DNA of 64,000 nt from Ignavibacterium sp. GTDB taxonomy: Bacteria > Bacteroidota > Ignavibacteria > Ignavibacteriales > Ignavibacteriaceae. The notes beneath the pieces are model-generated. The model saw only the letters and a program-made list of their open reading frames with translations, did no database searches and was not told where the DNA came from. Position 1 is the first letter of the stretch. Every line of letters begins with the position of its first letter. Positions 44,152 to 54,253 of this stretch are shown piece by piece. The stretch spans positions 62,001-126,000 of the forward strand of contig JAGXRK010000062.1 of NCBI GenBank assembly GCA_018335755.1, given 5' to 3'. A program made the translations under genes and the position numbers.

Positions 44152-45819
44152 TCACTTTCTCCTTTTATGTTTTTGTTGTTCTAAATTAATTGCCAGAATT
44201 CCATTGTACTTTGCTATTTTGTAATAAAGTTCTTCCTGCTGTTTTTCAATATTTGATTTTGCTGCTTCTCCGTCAGTAATAAAGAGTAACTGCACATTAG
44301 TAAGGTAAAGTGATTGCCATGCTGCAGCACTGAGTGCCGGTTCCCACTCACCTAATTTTAATTCATCAATTAAGATCCGAATTTCCTCAAGAAAAACTTT
44401 TGCAACATTATAATGTTTAGCTTCATAACAGAAATTTGCAAGATTAAGTCTTCGCAGAAATTTACCCTTAATCCTTTCCTCAGAATTAAGCCCCTGATGC
44501 ATTTTTTCAAAATTTTCTTCAAATTTAGAGGGGAGTTGACTAACAGCCTGCTGATATTCAATCTTTAGATCATCATAAGAAGGATCGACAATAGGACTTA
44601 CAACTGAAGAACCGCCGGAACCTGATCCTCCGCCAGATGATACACTTCTGCTCACCTCATCGAGCCACATATTTGTTTCTTTATCAGCAAATGGAACTTC
44701 CCCGCCGCTAAATATCAAAGATGGTAATTCAGGTAGTCTTTTAATAAGTCTTGCAAGATGATACTTAATATCTGCGGCAGCAGTACTATAACTTCCTCCT
44801 TTACTTTCTAATGCAGTAACCAGATATCTCTGTGCATCAAACCAGTAACGGAATTCACTGTTATCTCTTATAAACTCCAATTCAATTCTTGGAATTATTA
44901 TTTCGAATTTATTTTCATTGAACCATTGAGGAATCAAACGTCTTATCGTATCATTTGGAGGTTCGATATTTGTTATTTTATCTTCATGAGGAGGCAGTTG
45001 AAGCCCACTCCATTGGAGTAGACGTCCAATGCCGAAAGCAAAGAATGAATCCGGAGTCCTTTCTTTTGATTCTCCATTTTCATTATATTCATAAAGATGA
45101 ACTAGCGTTCGTCTGAGTTGAAGTATAGCTTCATCTTCAGAAGCCGGTGCTAGCGTCTTGACAATCACAGTAGCCTCTTCACGGGTTTGAGAAAAGTCGG
45201 ATACCCTGGGTTCCTGACGTGGTTTTGGTGGTGGTGGTTTTCTCTCTGGTGCCGGGGGAGGATTTAACGCTTTCTTAGCTGACTCAGTATGAGTTATAAA
45301 AATTTCCTGTAATGCCTGAAGCACCGGGATATTTTCAGGGAAAAGTTTTTCACATTCAGTTAAAATTTGTGTTAATAATTCTTTTATCTGAAGTGCATCA
45401 TCGGCATTGCTTTTAATAATTTCTTCACGCTCCAGCAGTTTTGTAACTCTTCCAGTGTTAAGAAATTGAATGGCTTTGTTTTTTAAAACAGGATTTGCCG
45501 GGAATAAATCATTACCATATCTTTTAAGTAATTCATTTACAAGAATGAGACCTTCCTTGAATCCCTTTATATTTTCAGTTCTGTATAAGGCAAAGCATAA
45601 CCAGCAGGCTACTTTAATATCTTTACTTTTTTCTTTTAGAATTATCTCAGATAGTTCAATCCAGTTCTTGTAATCGGGAACTGTTTTAGGAAATTCCATA
45701 CTGAGCTTAAAGAATTCCTCCACATCAGAAGCATCTGATCCTACAGGAGAATCACCGGGAATTGGCTCAAGATACTCTTGTATCTCATTTGGTATTACTA
45801 TTTGAATGGTTTCACTCAT
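44152..45819 (-). CDS. tssA: T6SS cap/assembly protein TssA
   Basis: 555 residues with the ImpA_N domain at the N-terminus (IPGDSPVGSDA, then DYKNWIELSEIILKEKSKDIKVACWLCFALYR; residues about 18-80), which binds the baseplate and sheath tip, a Pro-rich linker (about 190-205), and a C-terminal helical region (about 455-545) of the longer TssA type. It directs sheath and tube polymerisation. Contains a Ser/Gly-rich stretch (about 395-410). Overlaps or abuts tssB. Confidence 0.9.
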   Translation of the reverse strand: MSETIQIVIPNEIQEYLEPIPGDSPVGSDASDVEEFFKLSMEFPKTVPDYKNWIELSEIILKEKSKDIKVACWLCFALYRTENIKGFKEGLILVNELLKRYGNDLFPANPVLKNKAIQFLNTGRVTKLLEREEIIKSNADDALQIKELLTQILTECEKLFPENIPVLQALQEIFITHTESAKKALNPPPAPERKPPPPKPRQEPRVSDFSQTREEATVIVKTLAPASEDEAILQLRRTLVHLYEYNENGESKERTPDSFFAFGIGRLLQWSGLQLPPHEDKITNIEPPNDTIRRLIPQWFNENKFEIIIPRIELEFIRDNSEFRYWFDAQRYLVTALESKGGSYSTAAADIKYHLARLIKRLPELPSLIFSGGEVPFADKETNMWLDEVSRSVSSGGGSGSGGSSVVSPIVDPSYDDLKIEYQQAVSQLPSKFEENFEKMHQGLNSEERIKGKFLRRLNLANFCYEAKHYNVAKVFLEEIRILIDELKLGEWEPALSAAAWQSLYLTNVQLLFITDGEAAKSNIEKQQEELYYKIAKYNGILAINLEQQKHKRRK

Positions 45820-45848
45820 AATGTTTTTTCAGTATTTATAAATCCGGA

Positions 45849-46730
45849 CTAATTAAATGCTTTAAGCTGATTAGTAATAAAATCTTTTAAGATAACGCTA
45901 TGATTTTTATCGAATATGAAATCCTTTAAGTTTAAATCCGGTACTTTACCCGAAATAAGTTTTGGAAATTCAGTCGGTTCAGGTAATGCCGGGTAAACAT
46001 ACAAACTAACTTTGAAATTCTGATCACTTGTCTTAAAGATAAGCGGGATATTTTTCTGAGACCTCATTTTAATTTTGATTAATTCAATTATGAATCCAGT
46101 ATCAAAATTGATGTTTTCATCATCTGAGCAAAAACTTATTGATAAAGATTCTGTGCTATTCGATTTATTATTTTCTTCTTTTACAGATTTTAATTTAAGC
46201 CTGTTAATAAACTCTAAAAGAGTTGTTCCTGCAAGATATTCCTCAAAAACGTTTTCGGCTGCAATAGCTGAACTTATTCTTATCTCAGCTTTATTAAACT
46301 CATTAACTATTTCGTTTAGTGCCGGGGATTTTAGTGAAAACAAAAAAAGTTGTTTTGCTTTGTAAAAGAAACTGTTAAGAATTAAAGGCGCTGCTCCTGT
46401 CCGGAATGAATTAAAAAATTCTCTTCTGAAAAATGTGAATACTATAAATGGAAACTGCCTTCCGCTTTTGTCTATACCCGGATTCAATAAGCCACAAATT
46501 ATTTTGTCACTGGACTCCATGGGCAGTATAAATTCAAAACTTTGTGAGCCGTCATAGACCTCCTTCCAGCTATTTCCTAATGAAAGTTTTGATGAGATTA
46601 TACCTTTCTGAATCCAATCATCAAGTTTTGAAAACTCATCGCTGACGGCTTTGTGTTTAATGAAATCAGGAAACTGAGGAAGTTTTCCGAAAAAACTGAA
46701 TCCGTTTCCAAAAGTTGAATCGCTATTCAA
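45849..46730 (-). CDS. tagF: T6SS-associated protein TagF (ImpM)
   Basis: 293-residue protein of the TagF/DUF2094 family, a post-translational repressor in systems with threonine phosphorylation. The family signature FFGKLPQFPDFIKHKAV (about 13-29) and LPMESSDKIICGLLNPGIDKSGRQFPF are clear. It must start at TTG (46728-46730) because an in-frame TAA precedes it directly, and no Met occurs before the conserved domain; no good ribosome site is present, so it may rely on translation of tssM, 22 bases upstream. Its presence alongside PpkA/PppA/Fha-like proteins supports a phosphorylation-controlled T6SS. Confidence 0.88.
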   Translation of the reverse strand: MNSDSTFGNGFSFFGKLPQFPDFIKHKAVSDEFSKLDDWIQKGIISSKLSLGNSWKEVYDGSQSFEFILPMESSDKIICGLLNPGIDKSGRQFPFIVFTFFRREFFNSFRTGAAPLILNSFFYKAKQLFLFSLKSPALNEIVNEFNKAEIRISSAIAAENVFEEYLAGTTLLEFINRLKLKSVKEENNKSNSTESLSISFCSDDENINFDTGFIIELIKIKMRSQKNIPLIFKTSDQNFKVSLYVYPALPEPTEFPKLISGKVPDLNLKDFIFDKNHSVILKDFITNQLKAFN

Positions 46731-46752
46731 TTATAAATTTTATATTATATGT

Positions 46753-49700
46753 TTAATTAATTTTCGTCGGCAGCACGAAAGTTTTGAAAAAATTGGAAGC
46801 AAAAGGATTACGTGTGCTTCCTGCGTCAAGAATATACAATACTGTCACATCATAAGCTCCATCTTTTTTAAAAGTCCAGTTCAATACATATTGGGAAGCA
46901 GACTCTCCCCTGGAAATATTTGCATCATTAAGCAATCTGAAAAAAGCCCAATCACCAGGGAAACTTTTTGTTTCGGAAGTACCGTAATCACGTATAGAAA
47001 TATTCATTCTAACACCGGGAGCTCCCCTTCCGCCAGGCCAGGTGTAATCTTCCCAAAAAGCAGCACCCATTTTATATTGATTGTCTTTTCCATCAACGCT
47101 GAGAAAAACCTGTTCAACAATTGGTCTTCTACCGGCAATTGGCCTTGAATCAGGTATGCTTGGTTTAAGCCTGAATGAAACGGATAAATCTCCGCTCTTG
47201 AAAAGTGTTGAGGTAATTGCATCAGCTTTCTTTAAAGCTTCAATAGCATCATTTGAAATGTTCAGCCCCTCGTTTTCCCACTGATTGGCACGCCATCTTT
47301 CTTTATTTATAAAAGAGCTGAGTTCCTGGTTAAAGAAAGTCCACAAGATTCCTTCCGGTTTAAAGAAATCTTTAAAGTCCTGAATTGGTGCGTCGCTTCC
47401 TGCCTGTTTAAAGGGAAATGATGTAGACAGAACCCTGTTAAAATTATCAGCTATTTTGGATTTCCATTGTGCATTAAGATATTGAGCTGCATCGGCAAGT
47501 ATTGCTCTCCACGTAAGTTTAACCGGTTCCATAAACATATTTTGAAATTCGGGTAGATTGAATAATGCTCCGCGCATTGCCTGTAGCGCGGTTGCAAGTT
47601 CTACTGCACGCTGATCAATTACATTTACTGCATAGTCTTTGGTTAAATCCTGACCAGCTTTAATATTTTCAAGTACTCCGCTGATAGCGCCATATTGCAC
47701 TATCATTGCATTTAAATCACCACTTCCGCCGCCGGTAATAAATTTTCTATACTTTTCAACTTCAGGCAGTTTTGAATTACCAAGATTGAACTGTTTAACA
47801 ATATTAGCTTGAAGAGAATCCGGCGATTGCAGGTCTGCAATTATCTGCATTTGATCGGAAAATACTTTTAGTAATAACATTAAGGGTGAACTAACAGGGT
47901 CACTAAGCATTTTAAGATTGTTCGCAGCAAGAGGTACTGATTCAAATCCTGAATATCTTATTCCTTGAAGCATCTGCAGCCAGGTGTTACGGTAATCGTT
48001 AACATATAACAGAAGCAGGTTCTTTTTCATTTCATTACTGTCAAAATCGGATGCAGCTGAAGGATTTATTTTGGACTTTCCTAATACCCAATCTTCGCTT
48101 CCCGGATTCATACTTTCATTTAAGAGAGTTTCTCTTACATAATTCATCCATCCATCGGCGGTGAATATGTATGGGATAGTATAATCAGTTCTCATCATCC
48201 CGGTAAATCTTCCGCCAACTATCTGTTCCATAGTCATTTGATTGGGGAACTGATCTATTCCATTTTGTTTTATTCTTGCATAAATATTTTCTGCGCTTGG
48301 TTTGTACTGAAGTCTATCACGTACAATGCTTGTTAGAAGATTATCAACTTTAGCCTGATAAACATTCTTATCTTCCAGTTTCGATACGAAAAAAGCGACA
48401 TAGTTATTAACTAATTTCTTCAAAGAATCTTTTTCTGCATTGGAAGCAAGTGGGTTAGATTTAATGAATTTGTTGTTCAGGATATTATTAAATACACCAA
48501 CAAGAAACTTTTGGCCGGAAGTATCTAACCTGGCTCTTTCATTTCCCAGCAGCAGGTATGATTTTAAATTATTATAAATTTCTTCACCGGGATAGTCTTT
48601 ACCGTTTGCATAATTATTAAGATGAAAAACCAATTCACTATATACATTGTTTGTAAAGAATCCTTCTGTCTTTTCCAGATAAAGCTTGTTTAAATATTCA
48701 AGGGTTTCCTTGCTGCGATCCATTCCAAAACTTATAAATGCCTCGTTAGCTTTCCCTTTTTCTATCTTTTCTATCAACTCTCTTAAGTGTTCAGCTTCGG
48801 TAAAATTACTAAGCAGATCACCACTCCAGTTTATATTTTTAAAGTTAGCTGCTGTTTTAGAAATTTTATCTAAAGCATCGCTGCTTCCGTTGTATCCTAT
48901 AAAAGTGAAAAGTGAAAATAAAACCAGCAAAAATGCAGAAACAGAAACTGTTACTAACTTTAATGTGCTGTTTTGTCTAACAGCACCTGAAGTTTGCCCG
49001 GCTTTAAAATATTGGTCCCCAATTACAATTTCGTTGAGCATATCTTTAATAAAGTAATGCTTTGTCTCAACAATTTCTGCCTCTTCTTCCTGTGCGGTTT
49101 GAGGCAGATTAAATTGTTTTGCAATTTCACGAATTGCAAGATCCAACGGTGCGCCTTCCTGTGTTCCGCTTGTAAAATAGAATCCGCGGAAAATCGGATT
49201 GTCCTGATATGGATTATGCTGAAAGACCTCACCCATAAGATAGGTTAACTTTTTCTGTAGTGACTGAAATTGATAAGGGAATAAAAATACTTTTCTTCTT
49301 TGTTCGCGCTTTAACGGACTGCTGAGTCTGATTGTTCTGATATTGAAAATCTTGTCTGAAAGTAACTTAAATTCAGATTCAAAAACAGCTTTGGGCTCTG
49401 TATTTTGCTGCTGCTGAGCATTAAGCGTGGCACCCCAAATCTGTGAGCGTTCAATTTCACTGAAATCGCCAAAATACTCGACAAATCCCTGTATTAAATC
49501 ACACTTGGTAAACATGAAATAAACCGGGAAGTTAACACCGAGATTTTCAATTAGTTCATCAATCCGCTGTCTGATTGCTTTTGCATGGTTATAAAGAGCA
49601 TCGTTTTCTGAACTAATTATTTCATCAATATTTAGAGCAACAATTACTCCGTTTACTGGTTTTTTCTTCCTGTTCTTTCTTAATGTTTCAAGGAAAGCCA

Positions 49701-50274
49701 GCCATTCAACACGATCTTCAGTTTGAGTAACATATCTTCCGGCTGTGTCAAGAAAAATTCCTTTAGTTGAAAAGAACCAATCACAATTTCTTGTACCGCC
49801 AACTCCTCTGAAACCGTCTCTGCCGAATGGAAATTCAAGTCCTGAGTTTTGAATTGCAGTTGTTTTACCAGCTGCTGATGGACCTATTATCATATACCAG
49901 GGCAAGGCATAAAGAGCAGCTTTACCGGTTTTACCTTTTCCGATTTTTGAATTTTTCAGAGAAGTAATTGCAGCTTCAAGCTGCTTTTTAAACTGTTCAA
50001 TCTCAGCTCGTTTCTCCGGACTTAAACTTGCCATCTGTGAATCAGCTGAATTACTTATTGATTGCTCAATATTATTTGATTTCTGCGCATCCTTCATTTT
50101 TTTGAAAAGATAAAAAATCAAACCAATCAATAAAAAGAAAACTATTATTATTACCTGTATCATCCAGGAAGCTCCCAGGTGCTGCCCAACAAATATTATA
50201 AGAAATAGAAGTATTAGGCCTACTACAAGCGAGATAATATTTCGGGGTTTAAATAAACTTTTAAATGACGGCAT
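46753..50274 (-). CDS. tssM: T6SS membrane core protein TssM (IcmF)
   Basis: 1173 residues. TM helices at about 12-30, 35-57 and about 433-455; cytoplasmic GTPase-like domain between TM2 and TM3 with Walker A GPSAAGKT (131-138) and a GxxNCDWFFS region; large periplasmic part to the C-terminus, which ends in the conserved beta-rich domain (WPGGRGAPGV..., FRLLNDANI) that binds TssJ. It spans the envelope and, with TssL and TssJ, forms the channel through which the tube is fired. Length is normal for full TssM, with both cytoplasmic and periplasmic parts. Confidence 0.95.
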   Translation of the reverse strand: MPSFKSLFKPRNIISLVVGLILLFLIIFVGQHLGASWMIQVIIIVFFLLIGLIFYLFKKMKDAQKSNNIEQSISNSADSQMASLSPEKRAEIEQFKKQLEAAITSLKNSKIGKGKTGKAALYALPWYMIIGPSAAGKTTAIQNSGLEFPFGRDGFRGVGGTRNCDWFFSTKGIFLDTAGRYVTQTEDRVEWLAFLETLRKNRKKKPVNGVIVALNIDEIISSENDALYNHAKAIRQRIDELIENLGVNFPVYFMFTKCDLIQGFVEYFGDFSEIERSQIWGATLNAQQQQNTEPKAVFESEFKLLSDKIFNIRTIRLSSPLKREQRRKVFLFPYQFQSLQKKLTYLMGEVFQHNPYQDNPIFRGFYFTSGTQEGAPLDLAIREIAKQFNLPQTAQEEEAEIVETKHYFIKDMLNEIVIGDQYFKAGQTSGAVRQNSTLKLVTVSVSAFLLVLFSLFTFIGYNGSSDALDKISKTAANFKNINWSGDLLSNFTEAEHLRELIEKIEKGKANEAFISFGMDRSKETLEYLNKLYLEKTEGFFTNNVYSELVFHLNNYANGKDYPGEEIYNNLKSYLLLGNERARLDTSGQKFLVGVFNNILNNKFIKSNPLASNAEKDSLKKLVNNYVAFFVSKLEDKNVYQAKVDNLLTSIVRDRLQYKPSAENIYARIKQNGIDQFPNQMTMEQIVGGRFTGMMRTDYTIPYIFTADGWMNYVRETLLNESMNPGSEDWVLGKSKINPSAASDFDSNEMKKNLLLLYVNDYRNTWLQMLQGIRYSGFESVPLAANNLKMLSDPVSSPLMLLLKVFSDQMQIIADLQSPDSLQANIVKQFNLGNSKLPEVEKYRKFITGGGSGDLNAMIVQYGAISGVLENIKAGQDLTKDYAVNVIDQRAVELATALQAMRGALFNLPEFQNMFMEPVKLTWRAILADAAQYLNAQWKSKIADNFNRVLSTSFPFKQAGSDAPIQDFKDFFKPEGILWTFFNQELSSFINKERWRANQWENEGLNISNDAIEALKKADAITSTLFKSGDLSVSFRLKPSIPDSRPIAGRRPIVEQVFLSVDGKDNQYKMGAAFWEDYTWPGGRGAPGVRMNISIRDYGTSETKSFPGDWAFFRLLNDANISRGESASQYVLNWTFKKDGAYDVTVLYILDAGSTRNPFASNFFKTFVLPTKIN

Positions 50275-50305
50275 TTTATTATTATTTTTTTGCTAAGAAT
50301 TAAAG

Positions 50306-50995
50306 TTATGAAATAAGGTTTTTTAACATCTCGGCAACATCAGATGTGGAACTTGAAATTGATGCTGACATTATAAAGTAAAAAATTATAAAAATAATAA
50401 CTGCTGCAACGGGAAATACCCAGATTGGAAGCCCGCTGTTTGATGCCTGAACAAGCATATCTTTCGGCCTGGCATTTGGTGAAATTGTATCGATAGAAGA
50501 ATACATTTCGGGGTGCAGTTCCAGATTCAGATCATCAATTACTCTACGCAAATTTTCAGGAGATTGAAGCTGGTATTTTCCTTTAAAACCAAGAGCGAGG
50601 CATAAATAATAAACTTCAAGTATATCGGCATTAACACTTGATCTCTGTCTGAGCTGATGAAGAAAATCAAAAAACTCTTCACCGGCATTAAATGTATCAA
50701 ACAATTTTATCTGCATTGGTTCAGCAAGCCATTCATCTTTCTGCGCCCAGGATGAACTTATTATTGTTTCATCAAGAAAAGCAACAAGTGCAAATTTTGC
50801 ATACCTGACTTTTTCATTGTCAATTCCTGCAGTTCTGGCATCTCTTTCAAACCTGTCGAATAAATCACCTACACGTGATTTTAATGTTGATGCATCACCG
50901 TAATTGTTTGTTGCTCTTAGCTGAAGGATAAGCATAAGAGTTTCAGATGACAGATCAGCAATATTTTTTCTTTTTTCTTTTTGCGGATTGCTCAT
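50306..50995 (-). CDS. tssL: T6SS membrane core protein TssL (DotU)
   Basis: 229 residues. Cytoplasmic helical DotU domain with the family motif KYAKFALVAFLDETIISSSW-like region (residues about 65-85) and YYLCLALGFKGKY (about 128-140), followed by a single C-terminal TM (about 196-220). It lacks the peptidoglycan-binding OmpA extension present in some TssL proteins, so wall anchoring must be done by other proteins of the locus. Encoded between tssK and tssM. Confidence 0.93.
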   Translation of the reverse strand: MSNPQKEKRKNIADLSSETLMLILQLRATNNYGDASTLKSRVGDLFDRFERDARTAGIDNEKVRYAKFALVAFLDETIISSSWAQKDEWLAEPMQIKLFDTFNAGEEFFDFLHQLRQRSSVNADILEVYYLCLALGFKGKYQLQSPENLRRVIDDLNLELHPEMYSSIDTISPNARPKDMLVQASNSGLPIWVFPVAAVIIFIIFYFIMSASISSSTSDVAEMLKNLIS

Positions 50996-51168
50996 TTTGA
51001 ATTCTTTAATTTATCAAAAATGGTTTATTATTCCTTATCAGGAATTTGGTGAATGTTGTAAGGAACTGGTATGTATCCTTTTTAATTAATTTAAATTAAA
51101 AATCAGAATGTAATTATTTGTATTAGTTGAAAGACAACCTATACTTAAAATCCTATTATCTCACCTAA

Positions 51169-52506
51169 TTAAGTAAGAACAACTAACTCAATTTGTAACG
51201 CTTTAAACTCCGATGCTATAAAGAAGGCTATATTATTCTTGGTCGTAATTTTTTCCCAGAATCTTCCATCTTTGTTAATTTTAAAATAATGTGCTTTTTC
51301 ATTTATTGATATTCCGGAAGGCGGGCGCGCAACGTATTCAATTGTAACACCTTGAATACCAGCCTGATGAACTGCGAATATTTCTTCGTATGCTGAAATC
51401 TTAATATTCTTTGGTAGTTCTGTTATTACTTTCTTTTCGGGCAAATCACCGGTTACAGCAATAAAAAATTGACCTGCAAGGTGGTTTGGTGATAATTGAC
51501 CAATGTGAAGCGTATCGGCTTGTTTCCTTAACGGGATTATAATATCTCTTCGTTCCAACGTTTTCTGAACATTAAGCATATTAATTATTTCAGTAACCAA
51601 TTGATCGAATATTTCTGTGAGATGTTTGTGCTCATAGTTAGGGAACTCTCCGGCTTTTACTCCCATATTAGAGTAAGTAGAAAGCTGCCCTGCAATGTTA
51701 AGGAATAGCACGTATAAATTTTCCGGGTGGATGTGTTTAGATGAGTAGTAATAATTTAAGAGAGGAATAATTGAATTAACTGACTGAAGCATTAAAAGAA
51801 TTTCAACCTGAATTATTGAAAGTTCGGGTTTTTGAATGCTTGCCTGATTGCGAAGCTCTTTGCTTTTTGAAACCAGAGAGCTTAATATTTCGCGAATATG
51901 ATTTAATAAAACCTCTGATGCTGATATTGAAATGCTGGGAGGAATATATGTTTTATCAAGAGCGTATTTGCCATCTGAGCTGCGTATTATTTCACCAATT
52001 TTTATAGAGCTAAAGTCATTTAATGATTCATCTCCAAACTTAAACTGAAAATTTGGTTTGCCAACGCCTACCGTTCTAAGATTCATTCCGGTGTTATAAT
52101 CAAGCAAATCAACATTATGAATTGAAAAACGTGTGTTGTTATTTGCAGAATTTTCAATCTGACAATTATTTCCGGCAGTGCTCTCAATAGGAATGGCAAT
52201 GAAAACATCAAGTTTTTCAGATGTTGCAGAGAACAATTCTTCAAAAGATCTGCTTTTTGGCAGAGGATCGTTATTAGGCATATTAAAGGATAAACCATCC
52301 GGCATAATACCGGTACAAGCCACTAGTCCAAAATTTCCGCCGGAAAGCGCAGCCAAATCAACCTGAAGTTCTTTTAATCCCCAGTAATTAGGGTTCAGAG
52401 TATTGATTCTTGAATTTAATAAGAACTGATTATACTTATCCGCCTGCTGAAAATGGTGCGGATCAAGCTTCATACCTTCGAACCAGATAACTTTCTGCAT
52501 TTTCAT
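51169..52506 (-). CDS. tssK: T6SS baseplate-membrane connector TssK
   Basis: 445 residues. The N-terminal motif KVIWFEGMKLDPHHFQQADKY (residues 4-24) is diagnostic of TssK, the trimeric adaptor joining the baseplate to TssL/TssM. The middle shoulder and C-terminal head are typical in length. Start at the first of two close ATGs. The 173-bp gap to tssL contains nothing I recognise apart from AT-rich sequence and could carry a weak internal promoter. Confidence 0.93.
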   Translation of the reverse strand: MKMQKVIWFEGMKLDPHHFQQADKYNQFLLNSRINTLNPNYWGLKELQVDLAALSGGNFGLVACTGIMPDGLSFNMPNNDPLPKSRSFEELFSATSEKLDVFIAIPIESTAGNNCQIENSANNNTRFSIHNVDLLDYNTGMNLRTVGVGKPNFQFKFGDESLNDFSSIKIGEIIRSSDGKYALDKTYIPPSISISASEVLLNHIREILSSLVSKSKELRNQASIQKPELSIIQVEILLMLQSVNSIIPLLNYYYSSKHIHPENLYVLFLNIAGQLSTYSNMGVKAGEFPNYEHKHLTEIFDQLVTEIINMLNVQKTLERRDIIIPLRKQADTLHIGQLSPNHLAGQFFIAVTGDLPEKKVITELPKNIKISAYEEIFAVHQAGIQGVTIEYVARPPSGISINEKAHYFKINKDGRFWEKITTKNNIAFFIASEFKALQIELVVLT

Positions 52507-52563
52507 TGTGTTACCAAATTCCCTGATTTGTTAAGTATGTGAAAAAAATATTCCGGCAAAATT

Positions 52564-53007
52564 TTAATTATCAATTACAACAGATAATGAATTCTCCAGA
52601 ACAGTAACTTTAACGTTTCTTAAATCAGAATTAATCGGAATAATCTGTTTCCAGCCATCGGTAGCGGGTGAGTAAAAATCCCCAATAATAGCTAAAAAGG
52701 CTGCATCACTTTTCAATTCCACATCACTAAAATCCTCTGTTTCATTAGGTACTAATAGTTTTTCAATTTTAGAATTTGGAATAATATCATCACCCAGAAA
52801 CTCTTCGGGATTTCTCATTATAGATTCAAAGCTTGCGTGACGAAATTTTTCGGCATTTTTCAGTTGATAGATCTTAATAACTACTGCATTATCATTGTTG
52901 CAGTTTTCATTACAATGCAAATTTAGGGTAATTGTTTGAGGTCCACCTCCACAACCGGCTAATTGAAAAGTAAAAAACAAAATAAATAATAAGAGTATGT
53001 TTTTCAT
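52564..53007 (-). CDS. tssJ: T6SS outer-membrane lipoprotein TssJ
   Basis: 147 residues with lipobox LAGC (Cys19), then a beta-sandwich (TLNLHCNENCN, VVIKIYQLKNAEKF with the L1-loop position, FLAIIGDFYSPATDGW). It anchors the TssM periplasmic domain to the outer membrane. Its presence shows the machine is of the T6SSi type; the Bacteroidota T6SSiii systems lack it. A GGAG site precedes the ATG. Confidence 0.9.
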   Translation of the reverse strand: MKNILLLFILFFTFQLAGCGGGPQTITLNLHCNENCNNDNAVVIKIYQLKNAEKFRHASFESIMRNPEEFLGDDIIPNSKIEKLLVPNETEDFSDVELKSDAAFLAIIGDFYSPATDGWKQIIPINSDLRNVKVTVLENSLSVVIDN

Positions 53008-53029
53008 AATATCTCCGGTAATTAAATTT

Positions 53030-54253
53030 CTAATATTCGTTATGTTGTGGTGATGCAGAAATTCTTTTTTGATATCCCTTCATAAAAGCCGGTCTGAAAT
53101 ATTTTTTTTCTACGTGGTATAAATCGGACATATATTTAGAGTAATTCTCCTTAATAACATCCAGCACTTTTGCTTTTTGCAAAAATGGAAGAATCTTCCC
53201 AGGATTCAGACCGCCAGCTTGCTGGTTCTTAATCTGCATTTCTTTTTCAATAGTAACCGGATCCAGACTCTGCAATAGACCTTTGCTGCCCTCAGTAATA
53301 GAAGTCCGGTATCCTTCAAGCAATCCAATCTGGTGTGTCATCAGCTTTTGAGTTTCTTCTTTCAGCAAAGCAATTCTTTTCTGCTCCTCTTCAGGTGATA
53401 TATCCGGTGTAAAAAGGAATTCCTTTAACTCTTTTAATGAACCGACAGGCATTGTATGGTAAATAGTAACACCAAAAAATTCCTGTCTGAATTGTAGAAA
53501 GCCCTGGATTAAAGAAGCAAATGTTTCAATAAGTATTTCTGAAACATTGGAAAAATGTGAAGAGAAGACAAAATCAGGCGACAATGCGGCAGAATCAGAT
53601 TGTTTGGTTTGACGGATAAATGATTGTTGTTCCTGTTTTGGCGTTTCTTTAATCTTAATCTCACTTTTAATTTCGGGTTGCTGCGGAATAATTTTTCGAG
53701 GTCGATCCAGGTAATGCTCCGAAAAATACTCAGCAAGCATTTTACCAACATCATTTTTTTCAAAAGAACTGAAAGATTGCAAGATAGATAATCTTAACAT
53801 ATCTGACTTACCAGGAGTATCATCAAAAGTATATTTAACTGAAAGATTCTGGATACTTTCTAAAATAGACGATACATCGCCGGCAAAGGGACTTGAGAAC
53901 ACCATTGTTTTCTGGTCGTCATCAAAAACCTGCTCTTTTTCCTGTACAAGTTCAACAATTAATTCATACTCGCCGATTTTGATTACATCACCGGATTTAA
54001 TAGCATTCTCTTCATTTGGTATAACTCTCTCCCCGTTTAAAAAGGAGAAATTAGCTGACTCCAGATCAACTACCTGAAGTATTCCTTCGGTGTTAACGAT
54101 TTTTGCGTGTTTTCTTGAGACTACTTTAAATGGATCAGGAAGAATAACATCATTTTTTTCTTCACGTCCAATAAAAACCGGGAACCTGTTAAAACTAAGT
54201 TTTTCAGAATAGTTCGGTTCTGATTTTTTGGTAACAGTAAATTCCAGAATCAT
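53030..54253 (-). CDS. tagH: T6SS-associated FHA-domain protein (TagH/Fha-like)
   Basis: 407 residues. The N-terminal FHA domain (about 20-105) has GREEKND (29-35), SRKHAKI (46-52) and a degenerate N-F-S-F-L-N-G loop; the middle is a Gln/Lys/Glu-rich linker; the C-terminal region (about 235-395, with FLQFRQEFFG and HVEKKYFRPAF-like end) is the type seen in T6SS-associated FHA proteins. It should bind phosphothreonine made by the PEGA kinase and promote assembly. First gene of the locus, with a 441-bp AT-rich region upstream that must hold the main promoter. Confidence 0.88.
   Translation of the reverse strand: MILEFTVTKKSEPNYSEKLSFNRFPVFIGREEKNDVILPDPFKVVSRKHAKIVNTEGILQVVDLESANFSFLNGERVIPNEENAIKSGDVIKIGEYELIVELVQEKEQVFDDDQKTMVFSSPFAGDVSSILESIQNLSVKYTFDDTPGKSDMLRLSILQSFSSFEKNDVGKMLAEYFSEHYLDRPRKIIPQQPEIKSEIKIKETPKQEQQSFIRQTKQSDSAALSPDFVFSSHFSNVSEILIETFASLIQGFLQFRQEFFGVTIYHTMPVGSLKELKEFLFTPDISPEEEQKRIALLKEETQKLMTHQIGLLEGYRTSITEGSKGLLQSLDPVTIEKEMQIKNQQAGGLNPGKILPFLQKAKVLDVIKENYSKYMSDLYHVEKKYFRPAFMKGYQKRISASPQHNEY

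Noticed and set aside
14348-54253. Reading the locus as a contractile injection system (eCIS) or phage tail instead of T6SS
   Set aside because: TssJ, TssL, TssM, TssK and ClpV are present, and there are no eCIS-type tube, cap or AAA+ genes.
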